Shown: positions 30,813 to 40,569 of the stretch, one piece after another
Numbering within the stretch: the first letter of the stretch is position 1
Layout: each line of letters opens with the position of its first letter
Assembly: GCA_943788235.1 (NCBI GenBank)
Contig: CALSPM010000005.1
Span: 706,001-770,000 of the forward strand
Source of the DNA: an uncultured Cyclobacteriaceae bacterium
GTDB taxonomy: Bacteria > Bacteroidota > Bacteroidia > Cytophagales > Cyclobacteriaceae
Length of the DNA stretch: 64,000 nucleotides
Direction: 5' to 3'
Notes under the pieces: model-generated
Seen by the model: the letters and a program-made list of their open reading frames with translations, nothing else
The model's database searches: none
Told to the model about the DNA's origin: nothing
Program-made: the position numbers and the translations under genes

Positions 30813-31796
30813 TTGGCTTCAAACTTCATAGACCATGTAAAATTTTTTGGTAAATCGGGTGCTGGGGGTGCAGGTTCGGTGCATTTTAGACGTGAAAAGC
30901 ATGTGCCGTTGGGTGGTCCTGACGGTGGAGATGGCGGACGCGGGGGCCACATTATTTTAAAGGGCAACAGCCAACAGTGGACGCTCTTGCATTTAAAATA
31001 CAGGAAACACATAAGGGCAGACAGTGGTGGAAGTGGAGGTGCCCAAAATAGCTTTGGGGCGAATGGGAGCGATATTATTTTGGAGGTGCCCGTCGGTACG
31101 ATCGCACGAGATGCTGAGACGGGAGGAAAATTATTAGAGATTTTGGCTGATGGCGAAATAAAAATTTTGCTTAATGGAGGAAGAGGGGGACAAGGAAACT
31201 CACATTATAAAACCGCGACCAACCAGGCACCAGCGTATGCGCAGCCGGGAGAAGAGGCCAATGAAAAGGCCGTAATTCTTGAATTAAAGCTGTTGGCAGA
31301 CGTGGGTTTGGTCGGCTTTCCAAATGCAGGTAAATCTACTTTGCTCGCAGCTATGTCTGCGGCCAAGCCAGAAATAGCAGATTATCCTTTTACTACATTG
31401 ACTCCTAATTTAGGCGTAGTGGCCTATCGTGAGGATCGGTCTTTTGTGATGGCCGATATTCCAGGAATCATTGAAGGAGCTGCAAAGGGCAAAGGATTGG
31501 GGTCTCGGTTTTTGCGGCATATTGAGCGCAATAGTATTTTGCTTTTTTTGGTGTCTGCAGATGCAGATGACATTTTGAAGGAGTATTCAATACTGCTCAA
31601 AGAATTGGAAAAACATAATCCAGAACTTTTAGATAAAGAAAGAGTTTTAGCCATTTCAAAGTCAGATTTGCTTGATGATGAATTAAAAATTGAAATTTCG
31701 GCTACGCTGACAACGGTGTCACATTTATATATTTCGAGTTGGACTGCTCAAGGTTTTGTGGCGTTAAAAGATGCCATTTGGCGGTATCTAAATTAG
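30813..31796 (+). CDS. obg: GTPase Obg (CgtA)
   Basis: Obg is a ribosome-associated GTPase needed for 50S maturation and growth control. The 327 residues have the glycine-rich Obg fold (FFGKSGAGGAGSVHFRREK and GGPDGGDGGRGGHI, about 10-60), then a GTPase domain with G1 GFPNAGKST, G2 YPFTTLTPNLG, G3 DIPGIIEGA and G4 SKSD. The short C-terminal region is typical of Bacteroidota. The TTG at 30813 starts the family's ASNFIDHVKF, and adk is 6 bases upstream. Confidence 0.97.
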   Translation: MASNFIDHVKFFGKSGAGGAGSVHFRREKHVPLGGPDGGDGGRGGHIILKGNSQQWTLLHLKYRKHIRADSGGSGGAQNSFGANGSDIILEVPVGTIARDAETGGKLLEILADGEIKILLNGGRGGQGNSHYKTATNQAPAYAQPGEEANEKAVILELKLLADVGLVGFPNAGKSTLLAAMSAAKPEIADYPFTTLTPNLGVVAYREDRSFVMADIPGIIEGAAKGKGLGSRFLRHIERNSILLFLVSADADDILKEYSILLKELEKHNPELLDKERVLAISKSDLLDDELKIEISATLTTVSHLYISSWTAQGFVALKDAIWRYLN

Positions 31797-31842
31797 ACAT
31801 CTGTCATATTGTCACCATATTGTATTTTGGCAATAAAATTGT

Positions 31843-31870
31843 CTTAAATAAAATTAAGTACTTTCATCAA
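31843..31870 (+). promoter_or_regulatory. Possible promoter of grpE-dnaJ
   Basis: A TTG followed after about 17 bases by TACTTTCA lies just upstream of grpE. It matches the Bacteroidota consensus in the TAnnTT part only. No CIRCE element (TTAGCACTC-N9-GAGTGCTAA) is present, so HrcA control is not supported here. Confidence 0.35.
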
Positions 31871-31877
31871 TAGATCT

Positions 31878-32450
31878 ATGACAAAGAAGAAAAAAAGCGC
31901 TGAGAAAAAAGCGAAAACAGACAACAAAAAGTCAGCTAAAGAAATAAACGAAGCAGTGGAGCCTACTATTGATTTGGAGGATTCAGAAGAGGAGTCAGTT
32001 GCCGCTTCAGAAGAGGACGATTTAGCTGCAGAGGTGGCAGAATACAAGGATAAATATTTAAGATTATATTCCGAGTTTGAAAACTACAGGAGAAGAACTT
32101 CTAAAGAACGTCTTGAATTGATCAGTACCGCCAATAGTGGATTAATGAAGGCTTTAATTCCTCTTGCGGATGATTTCGATCGAGCATTGAAAGCGGGAAC
32201 GGAAGGCGCTGTTGAAGGCGTTGAATTGATTTTCAATAAATTTAAAAATACGCTTGAAGGCAAGGGCTTGAAAAAAATGGAAACGGCTTCAGGAGATGAT
32301 TTTGATGAAGATTTTCATGAGGCGATCACCCAAATACCCGCACCTGATAAAAGTTTAGCAGGTAAAATTATTGATATTGTCGAGCCTGGTTACTTTCTTG
32401 GTGAGAAAGTGATCCGTTTTGCCAAAGTCGTAACTGGATCCAAAGATTAA
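31878..32450 (+). CDS. grpE: Nucleotide exchange factor GrpE
   Basis: GrpE releases ADP from the DnaK chaperone. The 190-residue protein has a highly charged N-terminal tail ([21 protein letters not shown]), a long coiled coil (about 55-95, [26 protein letters not shown]) and the C-terminal beta domain with [16 protein letters not shown] and [21 protein letters not shown]-like ending ([11 protein letters not shown]). It is 1 base upstream of dnaJ; dnaK is not in the window. Confidence 0.96.
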   Translation: MTKKKKSAEKKAKTDNKKSAKEINEAVEPTIDLEDSEEESVAASEEDDLAAEVAEYKDKYLRLYSEFENYRRRTSKERLELISTANSGLMKALIPLADDFDRALKAGTEGAVEGVELIFNKFKNTLEGKGLKKMETASGDDFDEDFHEAITQIPAPDKSLAGKIIDIVEPGYFLGEKVIRFAKVVTGSKD

Positions 32451-32451
32451 G

Positions 32452-33576
32452 ATGAGCAAACGAGATTATTACGAAATACTAGAAGTGAGCCGAAATGCCA
32501 CTGCAGATGAGATTAAAAAGGCTTATCGAAAAATTGCCATAAAATATCATCCCGACAAAAATCCTGACGACAAGGCCTCTGAAGATAAGTTCAAAGAAGC
32601 GGCAGAGGCTTATGAGGTCCTGGGTAATGACGAAAAAAGAAGGCGTTATGACCAATATGGTCATCAAGGTAACCGAGGTGCTGGAGGATTCTCTGGAGGT
32701 TCTATGAATATGGAGGATATTTTTTCACAGTTCGGCGATGTTTTTGGCGGTGGGGGTGGAGGTAGCCCTTTCGAGAGTATTTTTGGTGGAGGGGGCTCAA
32801 GAGGTGGACGTAGGCGAAAAGGCACCAACTTAAGAATAAAGATTAAATTGACCCTTAAAGAAATCGCTGAGGGAGTAGAGAAAAAGATCAAGGTCAATAG
32901 GCTCATGGTAGATCCATCGACCACTTTTAAGTCTTGTCCTTCTTGCCAAGGTACCGGCCAAGTACGTAAAGTAATGAATACGATGTTGGGTCAAATGATG
33001 TCAAGCGCTACCTGTCCGTCATGTGGAGGTGCCGGTGAACTTGTAGATAGTAAAGGATCAGGAGCTGATAATTCAGGGATGAACCGCACAGAAGAAGTCA
33101 TTGCCATAAAAATACCTGCTGGAGTCAGTGATGGCATCCAATTATCAATGTCGGGTAAAGGAAATGAAGTCGCAGGAGGTGTTGCCGGCGATTTATTGAT
33201 TGTCATTGAAGAAATTGAGGATGATCAGCTGAAGAGAGATGGAAATAATGTCATATATGACCTCTATTTATCATTCTTAGATGCGGCTTTGGGCGCCTCT
33301 GTTGAAGTACCCACGATAGACGGAAAGGTGAAAATTAAAATTGATTCAGGAACTCAAAGTGGCAAAATTTTAAGATTAAAAGGAAAAGGAATTAAAGATA
33401 TTGAGGGTTACCGGAGAGGGGACCAACTGATACATCTCAATGTTTGGACACCAAAAACACTTTCAAAAGAAGAACGAAGTATTTTAGAAAACTTCAAAGA
33501 TTCAAAAAATTTCATACCCGCACCGTCAAAGAATGATAAGGGATTTTATGAAAAAATGAAAGAGTTTTTTGAATAA
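32452..33576 (+). CDS. dnaJ: Chaperone DnaJ, with only half of the zinc-finger repeats
   Basis: DnaJ delivers clients to DnaK and stimulates its ATPase. The 374 residues include an N-terminal J domain ([24 protein letters not shown], with HPD at about residues 33-35), a Gly/Phe-rich linker ([17 protein letters not shown] region) and C-terminal substrate-binding domains. The zinc region keeps only two CxxCxGxG repeats (CPSCQGTGQ and CPSCGGAGE). The first and fourth repeats of the usual four are absent: the first position reads MVDPSTTFK and the last reads [13 protein letters not shown]. Zinc site II, made by repeats 2 and 3 and important for DnaK cooperation, is retained. Site I is lost. Confidence 0.95.
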   Translation: MSKRDYYEILEVSRNATADEIKKAYRKIAIKYHPDKNPDDKASEDKFKEAAEAYEVLGNDEKRRRYDQYGHQGNRGAGGFSGGSMNMEDIFSQFGDVFGGGGGGSPFESIFGGGGSRGGRRRKGTNLRIKIKLTLKEIAEGVEKKIKVNRLMVDPSTTFKSCPSCQGTGQVRKVMNTMLGQMMSSATCPSCGGAGELVDSKGSGADNSGMNRTEEVIAIKIPAGVSDGIQLSMSGKGNEVAGGVAGDLLIVIEEIEDDQLKRDGNNVIYDLYLSFLDAALGASVEVPTIDGKVKIKIDSGTQSGKILRLKGKGIKDIEGYRRGDQLIHLNVWTPKTLSKEERSILENFKDSKNFIPAPSKNDKGFYEKMKEFFE

Positions 33577-33608
33577 GTAATATCGAATTAAGCGATCATT
33601 TCGGGTCA

Positions 33609-34226
33609 TTAATTGTCCTGAAGTATGCCTTCTGTGATCAAAATTTGTGCACCCATATCAGTCGTCATGATCCCTATTGCATCGTAAGGAATATCCCAAA
33701 CAAATTTATTAAGGGCCAGAAAGGAATCAGAGATAAGGAAGAGTATGGTTACTATCAAGACGTAGGGGTAACTTTTGGAATTCGTTCTTCCCTCTCTGAG
33801 TCTGGCGATACCTGCCATACCTATGAGACTAAGGCTATAGATAAAAACAGGGATAAGAAGCTCATCTGTCATTGGAAGAAGTGTGTAAAACAAGAAAATA
33901 CCAGTTAGGAGATAAGGGAGTAAAGGAAGGAACTTTAACTTAATAGATTCTTCGACCGACTTGAGAAATAAGAAAATATAACATAGTTGAGCTATGAAAC
34001 ACATGCCGACGCCCAATAAAAAATAAGTATCGCCTTGCATAAGGGCCAAATCACCTAACCATGGAAATACTAATGAAGTCCAGAGCAGGATGGTATTTAG
34101 GGTCACCTGCTCAATCTGAGATTGATAAGCATAGTAGAGCAGGATAGGAATTAAAAATGGCTTCGTAGCATTTAATATTTCTTGATTATTGAATACAATG
34201 CCCAATAAATGAACCATACCCACCAA
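33609..34226 (-). CDS. YhhN family membrane protein (lysoplasmalogenase-like)
   Basis: The 205-residue protein has about eight hydrophobic segments and the YhhN/TMEM86 pattern: ATKPFLIPILLYYAYQ early on, FPWLGDLALMQGDTYFLLGVGMCFIAQLCYIFLF in the middle, and a C-terminal ISDSFLALNKF. Animal TMEM86 enzymes cleave vinyl-ether lysophospholipids, but activity in bacteria is known for few members. It follows the MFS gene by 14 bases on the same strand and is probably cotranscribed with it. Confidence 0.85.
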   Translation of the reverse strand: MVGMVHLLGIVFNNQEILNATKPFLIPILLYYAYQSQIEQVTLNTILLWTSLVFPWLGDLALMQGDTYFLLGVGMCFIAQLCYIFLFLKSVEESIKLKFLPLLPYLLTGIFLFYTLLPMTDELLIPVFIYSLSLIGMAGIARLREGRTNSKSYPYVLIVTILFLISDSFLALNKFVWDIPYDAIGIMTTDMGAQILITEGILQDN

Positions 34227-34240
34227 GCCATTTTAATAGT

Positions 34241-35431
34241 TTAGGAGTCACTTTTTTTAGTTAAAACAATGATAAAGGCCATAAATGAAAAAAATGCCGA
34301 AATCATAAATAGCCAAGGAAAACGTGTAGTAAAACCTTGGTAGAAACTGCCGGATATAAGCGAGCCCATACCAATACCGACTTCTAAAAAAATAAACAAA
34401 GTTGAAATGCCTCTGCCTATACTCTTTTCAGGTGATAGGTCTATGGCCCAAGCAAATAGTGTAGGGGAATTGAGACCATAACCTATCCCAAAAAGAAAGG
34501 CTCCAGCAAAATAAGTTGTAGCACCTGTGGCAAAGCCAATAATAATCATGCTGATACACAAACAAAGCGTACTGTATCTTAAAATTAATATACGCCCAAA
34601 ATGATCAGATAATTTACCACCTAGGAATCTGACCAAAAGTGAGGAACCCGTAAAGAATGAGAAAAATAATCCTTTATTCTGAATACCCAAAAAGCCACTA
34701 AAATCAGGGGATAAGGTAATCACGGTTCCAAAGGAAAAAGTCGTTAGCACCATAATCAATGAAGGAGGAATAACCGAAGGTTCATACAAATCTGCTTTCC
34801 CTATTTTAAGAAGAGCAAGCTTGAAAGGCTCTTTATTTTTGAGCGGTTCTTTCATACCAAATAAAATCAGTAACGAACCAATGGAAAAGACCGAGCTACA
34901 ATAAAAAAGCGTATTAATATCGTAGGTTAAAAAAATCCACGAACCGAGAATAGGAGCGGATGCCATACCAATGGTACTAAACATACTAAGGATGCCTAGA
35001 GCCTCTGCACGCCGCTTTCTGGGAATAATATCAGCGACATAAGCCGAGGTCCCAGTGGGCTTGAAGCCTGCACTGAAACCATGTAATAATCGGATGCTTA
35101 GGAATCCAAAAACAGTGGTCGTTAAAGGGTAGATAAATGCAGCCAAACCACTTATGCAAGCCCCGATGAACATTACGGGAATTCGTCCCCATTTATCGGT
35201 CAATTTTCCACTGAATGGACGAGATACGGCGGCACTTAAAGTAAATAATGATACGACCAATCCTAAATATTCTTGGCCCTTTAAGCCGGAAAGATAATCA
35301 GGCAACTCAGGTAAAATCATGGAGAAGGAACCAAAGAACAAAAAAGAGCTGGCACATAACAGCCAGAAGCTCAGGGTATAAATTTTTGCCTTGGGCGTTA
35401 TCGATGGAGCATCGACATTATCATTAATCAT
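34241..35431 (-). CDS. MFS transporter
   Basis: This 396-residue, 12-helix major-facilitator protein has motif A as [17 protein letters not shown], repeated in the second half as [16 protein letters not shown], and a helix 5 stretch with [19 protein letters not shown]. The architecture resembles drug-efflux DHA1 members, but the substrate is unknown. Its start overlaps the 3' end of prfB by 8 bases, so it is translated from the same mRNA. Confidence 0.88.
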   Translation of the reverse strand: MINDNVDAPSITPKAKIYTLSFWLLCASSFLFFGSFSMILPELPDYLSGLKGQEYLGLVVSLFTLSAAVSRPFSGKLTDKWGRIPVMFIGACISGLAAFIYPLTTTVFGFLSIRLLHGFSAGFKPTGTSAYVADIIPRKRRAEALGILSMFSTIGMASAPILGSWIFLTYDINTLFYCSSVFSIGSLLILFGMKEPLKNKEPFKLALLKIGKADLYEPSVIPPSLIMVLTTFSFGTVITLSPDFSGFLGIQNKGLFFSFFTGSSLLVRFLGGKLSDHFGRILILRYSTLCLCISMIIIGFATGATTYFAGAFLFGIGYGLNSPTLFAWAIDLSPEKSIGRGISTLFIFLEVGIGMGSLISGSFYQGFTTRFPWLFMISAFFSFMAFIIVLTKKSDS

Positions 35432-36510
35432 TATTATCTCTTAAAAGAAAGGCCTTGATGTAATCATTAAGATCACCATCCAAAACGTTTTGCACGTCTG
35501 TTCGTTCATGTCCCGTTCGTGCATCTTTAATCAATTTATAAGGATGCAAGACATAATTTCTTATTTGAGATCCAAAATCAATTCTCATTTTACCTGCTTC
35601 AACTTTATCACGTTCGGCATTTTTCTTCTCTACTTCAATCTGGTAAAGTTGAGATTTAAGCATGGTCATAGCACGCTCTTTATTGGCTAGCTGCGATCGA
35701 TCGACCTGACAAACTACTACAATTCCAGAAGGCTTATGCGTTAGTTGAACCTTAGTCTCTACTTTATTAACGTTTTGTCCTCCGGCTCCTCCTGATCTTG
35801 AGGTATGCATTGCCACATCATTGGGATTGATTTCTATTTGAATGCTATCATCCACCACGGGATACACATAAACCGAGGCAAATGAGGTATGCCTTCTCCC
35901 ACCACTGTCAAATGGAGAAATTCGAACTAATCGATGAACGCCATTTTCGGATTTCAGAAACCCATAAGCCAAGGGACCTTCAAATTCAAGAGTTACAGAT
36001 TTGACACCCGCCACATCACCCGCTTGAAAATCAACTTCTCTCACTTTGTATCCATTGGATTCACCCCACATGATGTACATGCGCATTAAGATCCCCGCCC
36101 AATCATTGCTTTCGGTCCCACCCGCACCAGGATTAATTTGTAACATGGCCGAAAGCTGATCTTCCTCTGAGGAGAGCATTTTTTTCAATTCAAGCGCTTC
36201 GGTTTGATTTAACGCATGCTGAAAGGCTTGCTCTACTTCTGGTATTGTGGCTTCACCCATCTCCATGAATTCAAATAGGGTTTCAGTATCCCCAAGTCTT
36301 TCTTCTAGTTTTTCATAACTTGAAGTCCAAGCCTTTTTTCCTTGAATGATTTTCATGGTTTTTTCTGCTTCCTTGGGGTCTATCCAAAATTCAGGTTGTG
36401 CAGAAACTAATTCTAATTCTTTGAGCTCTTTTTTCTTGGCATCGTAGTCAAAGAAACCTCCTCAAGGCCAATATGCGTGCCTTCAAGTCCTTTAATTGAT
36501 CAGTTGTCAT
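35424..36510 (-). CDS. prfB: Peptide chain release factor 2, with programmed +1 frameshift
   Basis: RF2 releases polypeptides at UGA and UAA. The gene starts at 36510 (ATG ACA ACT GAT CAA). After 20 codons it reaches an in-frame UGA at 36450-36448 within CTT TGA C, preceded by AGGAGG three bases before CTT. Translation continues in the +1 frame as [15 protein letters not shown] to the stop at 35424, for 361 residues in total. Hallmarks are the SPF specificity tripeptide in [15 protein letters not shown] and the catalytic GGQ in [16 protein letters not shown]. The ORF that begins with the ATG at 36356 is a downstream fragment of the same protein. The frameshift is regulatory: low RF2 lets ribosomes stall and shift. 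Confidence 0.97.
36448..36462 (-). promoter_or_regulatory. Programmed frameshift site of prfB
   Basis: On the coding strand the order is AGGAGG (internal Shine-Dalgarno), TTT, CTT, TGA, then C. This is nearly the E. coli arrangement, where the element is AGGGGG, a three-base spacer and CUU UGA C. Confidence 0.95.
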
Positions 36511-36697
36511 CGGATCAAAAACTTTTTTTAGTGAAAAATTTATTAAGCTGCGAAGATAGATAAAACTTGGACGTAAAAGGAATTTATATTGATGTGTATG
36601 TTTTAATAAAATTTGATATATTTTCAGAAAATTTCTTTACTGACTCGAGGCTTTATAAAAAATAGATTGGATATTGTGGCAATTATCAGTATTGGTA

Positions 36698-38101
36698 TCA
36701 ATTGTTTTGTTCATGTTCCAAAAAATCCTTGATAATAGGTTTGATCCACTGGTTTCGATGATGATTTAGATTTTTGAATTTCTCTTGAGCAGTCAGCCAT
36801 TCCGAAAAAGAGAGATAATAATCCCATTTATTTTTGTGACCTGGATAGTACGCTAATATTTGATTCATTTCGTTTTCGGCTATGGCATTGAAGTTTTCAG
36901 GAGAGAAATGATCAATTATTTCTAAAAACCGAGCAAAGAAATCAATCTTAAATTGTTGATTTTCCAAAAGCTTGTTTAACATGAAAAATCCAGGTGAATG
37001 ATGTTCGGCTACATCGTCAGTATTCTTATAATAATCTCCAATCCATATATGCTCAATATGTTTTTCCTCTAGGGCCATATCCAAATCATGAGCAATCCAT
37101 TGCCATTTTTGATCAGAAGATTCTGATGATTTCCACCATTTCATATTATTCGCAGGCCAATCCCAGTTTCCGATATAAATCTCTGCGGCATAGTAGTCGA
37201 TAAAGCTGGATTTATCCATATAATTATCAAAAAAGGCATCAACTACGGCCTCATCAGAAAAGTCCTGTGTCTCTAGAAAAGGTAATACAGTGGTTAGATA
37301 TTCGTTTGCCTCACCATCGTCAACTTGTGGCTCTTGTGGGAAACTTTGTAATATAGATATCTGTTCATTATCCAATCCATATTTATATTGAAAATGTCGT
37401 GGAGTTATAAGTTCTCTTAAATTATATAATCCCCAATATATATCATTTATAAAGACTTCAACGGCTCTAGAATTAGCAACTTCTACGTTACGTAGCGTAC
37501 CCATCAACTTACTTAAAACGGCATCTTTAGTTATTAATTGATCGGCATCTGTCCCACTATTTCGAAGTTTAAGACGTTTAAATGTATTTAAATCATAATT
37601 TTTAAAAAAAGTATACTCTATTTTCTTTTCTCCATATTTTTTTCTCCAATACAATCCCATCGATCTGTTGGGTAAGTTAATACTGTAATTTCCTTTAAGT
37701 CGTAATCCCAAGGCATTGTCGAAAATGGTATCTCCTTCTTCAATATATATCACTTGAGAAGGAAATTCCCATAGAACCGGGTGATCAACCACAAATAATC
37801 CAGAATCTTCTGACCAGAGATATTTTTCGTCGATGGTTATTTTAATAACAGGAAGCGAATGGCCGAATTGGGTTAGTAAAGTATCACCAGATAGGGACGT
37901 TGAATCTTCTGCCTCTACAATTAAGGAATCTATTGATATAGAATCTGTATCCCCGATATCAAGAGAGGGAACATATTCCATTCCATTGTCATCTGAAATA
38001 CAACTACTGAGTTGAAGAACATTAAAAGTCAAAAAGGCACTCAATACAAAACCAATAAGGGTAACAATTTTTACCAAAAGTTGATTCATCACTGAAGGCA
38101 T
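36698..38101 (-). CDS. CotH-type kinase family protein, secreted
   Basis: The 467-residue protein has an N-terminal hydrophobic segment (about residues 8-27) with a possible lipobox-like cysteine (VLQLSSC). It has the CotH kinase layout: GLRLKGNYSINLPNRSMGLYWRKKYG, LKLRNSGTDADQLITKDAVLSKL, AVEVFINDIYWGLYNLRELI and the catalytic-type block WQWIAHDLDMALEEKH. Bacterial CotH phosphorylates spore-coat proteins in Bacillus, but the Bacteroidota homologues are mostly uncharacterised. It is probably exported to the periplasm or cell surface. ilvE lies 15 bases upstream. Confidence 0.85.
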   Translation of the reverse strand: MPSVMNQLLVKIVTLIGFVLSAFLTFNVLQLSSCISDDNGMEYVPSLDIGDTDSISIDSLIVEAEDSTSLSGDTLLTQFGHSLPVIKITIDEKYLWSEDSGLFVVDHPVLWEFPSQVIYIEEGDTIFDNALGLRLKGNYSINLPNRSMGLYWRKKYGEKKIEYTFFKNYDLNTFKRLKLRNSGTDADQLITKDAVLSKLMGTLRNVEVANSRAVEVFINDIYWGLYNLRELITPRHFQYKYGLDNEQISILQSFPQEPQVDDGEANEYLTTVLPFLETQDFSDEAVVDAFFDNYMDKSSFIDYYAAEIYIGNWDWPANNMKWWKSSESSDQKWQWIAHDLDMALEEKHIEHIWIGDYYKNTDDVAEHHSPGFFMLNKLLENQQFKIDFFARFLEIIDHFSPENFNAIAENEMNQILAYYPGHKNKWDYYLSFSEWLTAQEKFKNLNHHRNQWIKPIIKDFLEHEQNN

Positions 38102-38116
38102 CTTATTGTTTTTAAT

Positions 38117-39199
38117 TTAGACTTTATAAATCCAGCCAAACTTATCTTTAATGACACCAGATTTTATTTTATCCAAAGTATCTAAAAATCCAAGAGAATA
38201 TTTCCTGGATTTGACATCAGTTAATTCATAATCAATCCCATTATAGCCGATGGTTTTGATGGGGGCCACAGTGACTGCAGTACCCACACCAAATGCTTCT
38301 TGCAAATGCCCTTGCTCGATGGATTGAATGATTTCAGCCACAGTAATGGGACGCACTTCAACTTTCATACCTTGATCTTTAGCAATGGCCAAAATGCTGT
38401 CTCGAGTGATGCCATTCAAAATAGCATCTCCAATGGGGGCAGTAATGAGGATATCGTCGATGACAAACATGAGGTTCATCGTACCCGATTCTTCAATGTG
38501 CTGGTGAGATACACCATCGGTCCAAATCAATTGATCATAACCTTCCTTTTGGGCTTCAAGAGCAGGCTTAAGAGCTGCGGCATAATTACCACCTGTTTTC
38601 GCAAATCCAGTTCCCCCCAAGACGGCACGGGTATAACGGGTTTCAATTTTTACTTTTAGGGGTTGAGAATAATAAGCCCCGACAGGTCCAGTGATGATCA
38701 TGAAAGTATAGTCATCGGAAGGTCGTATGCCCACATAGGGATCCATGGCTATTTGAAAGGGTCTAATGTAGAGCGAGGTTCCAGGATGATTCGTTACCCA
38801 ACCTTCATCAAGTTTCAGTAACTCGGTAATGCCGGTCATAAAGATAGATTCTGGAATACCAGGCATGCACATGCGGCCAGCACTCAATACCATACGTTTC
38901 GCATTGTGCTCAGGTCTAAATACGACGATTTCTTTGTGTATATTTCTATACGCTTTTAAGCCCTCGAAAATCGTAGACGCATAGTGCAAGGTTGTATTTG
39001 CTGGACTGATACTGATATCTCCATAAGGGATAATTTTCATGTCTTGCCAGGCACCTTTTTTATAGTCGCAACAGAACATGTGGTCAGCATATACCTTTCC
39101 AAATACGGGATTGATTAGATCAGTAGTTGCTAATTTGGATTGAGTTGTCCGGGTAATAGATACTTTTTGATGGATGGACATGTCTGTTTTATTCTTCAT
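38117..39199 (-). CDS. ilvE: Branched-chain-amino-acid aminotransferase
   Basis: This PLP enzyme transfers the amino group of leucine, isoleucine and valine to 2-oxoglutarate. The 360 residues show the fold-type IV pattern: TLHYASTIFEGLKAYR, VFRPEHNAKRM, the PLP-lysine segment GTGFAKTGGNYAAALK and the family-specific EESGTMNLMFVI and ILNGITRDSIL. Length fits the BCAT family. Its 5' end overlaps the cobalamin adenosyltransferase gene by 11 bases. Confidence 0.95.
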   Translation of the reverse strand: MKNKTDMSIHQKVSITRTTQSKLATTDLINPVFGKVYADHMFCCDYKKGAWQDMKIIPYGDISISPANTTLHYASTIFEGLKAYRNIHKEIVVFRPEHNAKRMVLSAGRMCMPGIPESIFMTGITELLKLDEGWVTNHPGTSLYIRPFQIAMDPYVGIRPSDDYTFMIITGPVGAYYSQPLKVKIETRYTRAVLGGTGFAKTGGNYAAALKPALEAQKEGYDQLIWTDGVSHQHIEESGTMNLMFVIDDILITAPIGDAILNGITRDSILAIAKDQGMKVEVRPITVAEIIQSIEQGHLQEAFGVGTAVTVAPIKTIGYNGIDYELTDVKSRKYSLGFLDTLDKIKSGVIKDKFGWIYKV

Positions 39200-39749
39200 T
39201 GCCTATCCAAGGGGTTTCATCCAGATTTAGATCGTTGGATATTGTTCTAGCAAGGATAAAGAAATAATCGGAAAGGCGATTGATAAATGAAGTGATATTT
39301 TGATCTATTTCTTTATGAAGAGACCATTTTACGATGGATCGTTCTGCTCTTCGGCATATGGTACGGCACACATGACAGGCAGAAACGGTTGCGTGACCTC
39401 CAGGTAATATGAAGGAAGTAAGTTCTGGTAAATCTTCTTCGTATTTATCAATCCAAATTTCAATCTGTCCAATATGAGAGGTAGAGATTTCAGGTAACTT
39501 CATGCCTTTAAAGTCGGTAGCGCAGGCAAGTATTGAACCCAAAGAGAAAAGGTTTTTTTGGATCCAAGTTAGTTGGCTCTTTTTTGAACTATTTATTCCA
39601 GATTGGTCTCGCAGTAAACCGACAAAAGCATTCAACTCATCCACATTCCCGTAGGCATCAATTTGTAGATCAGATTTGGCTACTTTTTCACCACCTAATA
39701 AAGAGGTCTTTCCATGATCACCAGTTTTAGTGTAAATTTTTAAAGCCAT
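39189..39749 (-). CDS. ATP:cob(I)alamin adenosyltransferase, PduO type
   Basis: The enzyme transfers the adenosyl group from ATP to cob(I)alamin to make coenzyme B12. The 186-residue protein has the ATP-binding N-terminus KIYTKTGDHGKTSLLGGEKV, the AYGNVDELNAFVGLLR block and the RRAERS motif at about residue 130 that contacts the phosphates. Length is normal for MMAB/PduO. The gene overlaps ilvE by 11 bases and lies 2 bases after the ABC ATPase gene. No B12-dependent enzyme is visible in the window. Confidence 0.94.
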   Translation of the reverse strand: MALKIYTKTGDHGKTSLLGGEKVAKSDLQIDAYGNVDELNAFVGLLRDQSGINSSKKSQLTWIQKNLFSLGSILACATDFKGMKLPEISTSHIGQIEIWIDKYEEDLPELTSFILPGGHATVSACHVCRTICRRAERSIVKWSLHKEIDQNITSFINRLSDYFFILARTISNDLNLDETPWIGNEE

Positions 39750-39751
39750 AA

Positions 39752-40465
39752 TTATAAATTAAATTCAGCAGTAATAATTTCTTTATTTTTTTCGTCAGAT
39801 TCTACAATACCATCACGGAGCCTTACAATCCGATGTGCATACCTCGAGATGTCGTCCTCATGGGTAACCATAACAATGGTATTTCCCTCAGCATGCAGTT
39901 TCTCAAAAAGACCCATAATGGAATAGGAAGTTTTAGAGTCTAAATTACCAGTCGGCTCATCGGCGAGGATAATACTTGGATCATTTACCAAAGCTCTAGC
40001 GATGGCCACCCTTTGTCGTTGGCCCCCAGAGAGTTCATTGGGTTTATGATAAGCACGCTCTCCCAATCCAACACCTTCCAATACGGCATAGGCTTTTGCT
40101 TCGCGGTCCTCCTTCGAATAACCTGCATATACCAAGGGAAGGGCTACATTTTCAAGTGATGAGGCTCTGGGTAGGAGATTAAAGGTTTGAAAAACAAAGC
40201 CAATTTCCTTGTTTCTAATTTCTGCCAATTCGTTCTCGGTAAGATCACTAACATCTTGATTGTTGAGTACGTATTGACCTGAGGAGGGCGTATCGAGACA
40301 CCCTATGAGATTCATGAGAGTCGACTTTCCTGATCCCGAAGGACCCATAAAAGCGACATATTCTCCCTTATTGATGGTAATGGAAACGGTTTTCAGTGCA
40401 TGAATGGTCTCGCTTCCCATGATGTATTTCTTGGCAATTTCCGTAGTTTTAATTATTTCAGACAT
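39752..40465 (-). CDS. ABC transporter ATP-binding protein, MacB/LolD-like
   Basis: The 237-residue ATPase has Walker [13 protein letters not shown] (about residues 41-52), Q-loop [12 protein letters not shown], signature [15 protein letters not shown] and Walker [13 protein letters not shown] followed by the H-loop MVTHE. It falls in the MacB/LolD/FtsE-like group with lipoprotein, peptide or stress roles. No permease lies next to it in this window, so its partner is probably encoded elsewhere. It leads a tight run into the cobalamin adenosyltransferase gene. Confidence 0.93.
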   Translation of the reverse strand: MSEIIKTTEIAKKYIMGSETIHALKTVSITINKGEYVAFMGPSGSGKSTLMNLIGCLDTPSSGQYVLNNQDVSDLTENELAEIRNKEIGFVFQTFNLLPRASSLENVALPLVYAGYSKEDREAKAYAVLEGVGLGERAYHKPNELSGGQRQRVAIARALVNDPSIILADEPTGNLDSKTSYSIMGLFEKLHAEGNTIVMVTHEDDISRYAHRIVRLRDGIVESDEKNKEIITAEFNL

Positions 40466-40569
40466 TTTAAGATTTAAGAATAAGATGATTAAATGAGCAA
40501 CTGAGTTATTTTACGAATGGAGTTTATTTTGGTTCGATTTATATTTTCAATTAACTTTTATTTTTGCTT

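Noticed and set aside
31797-31877. Heat-shock CIRCE element before grpE-dnaJ
   Set aside because: No TTAGCACTC-N9-GAGTGCTAA is present; only a weak promoter-like pattern was found.
35424-36356. prfB starting at the ATG at 36356
   Set aside because: The upstream exon-like part with the CTT TGA C shift site gives the normal RF2 N-terminus.
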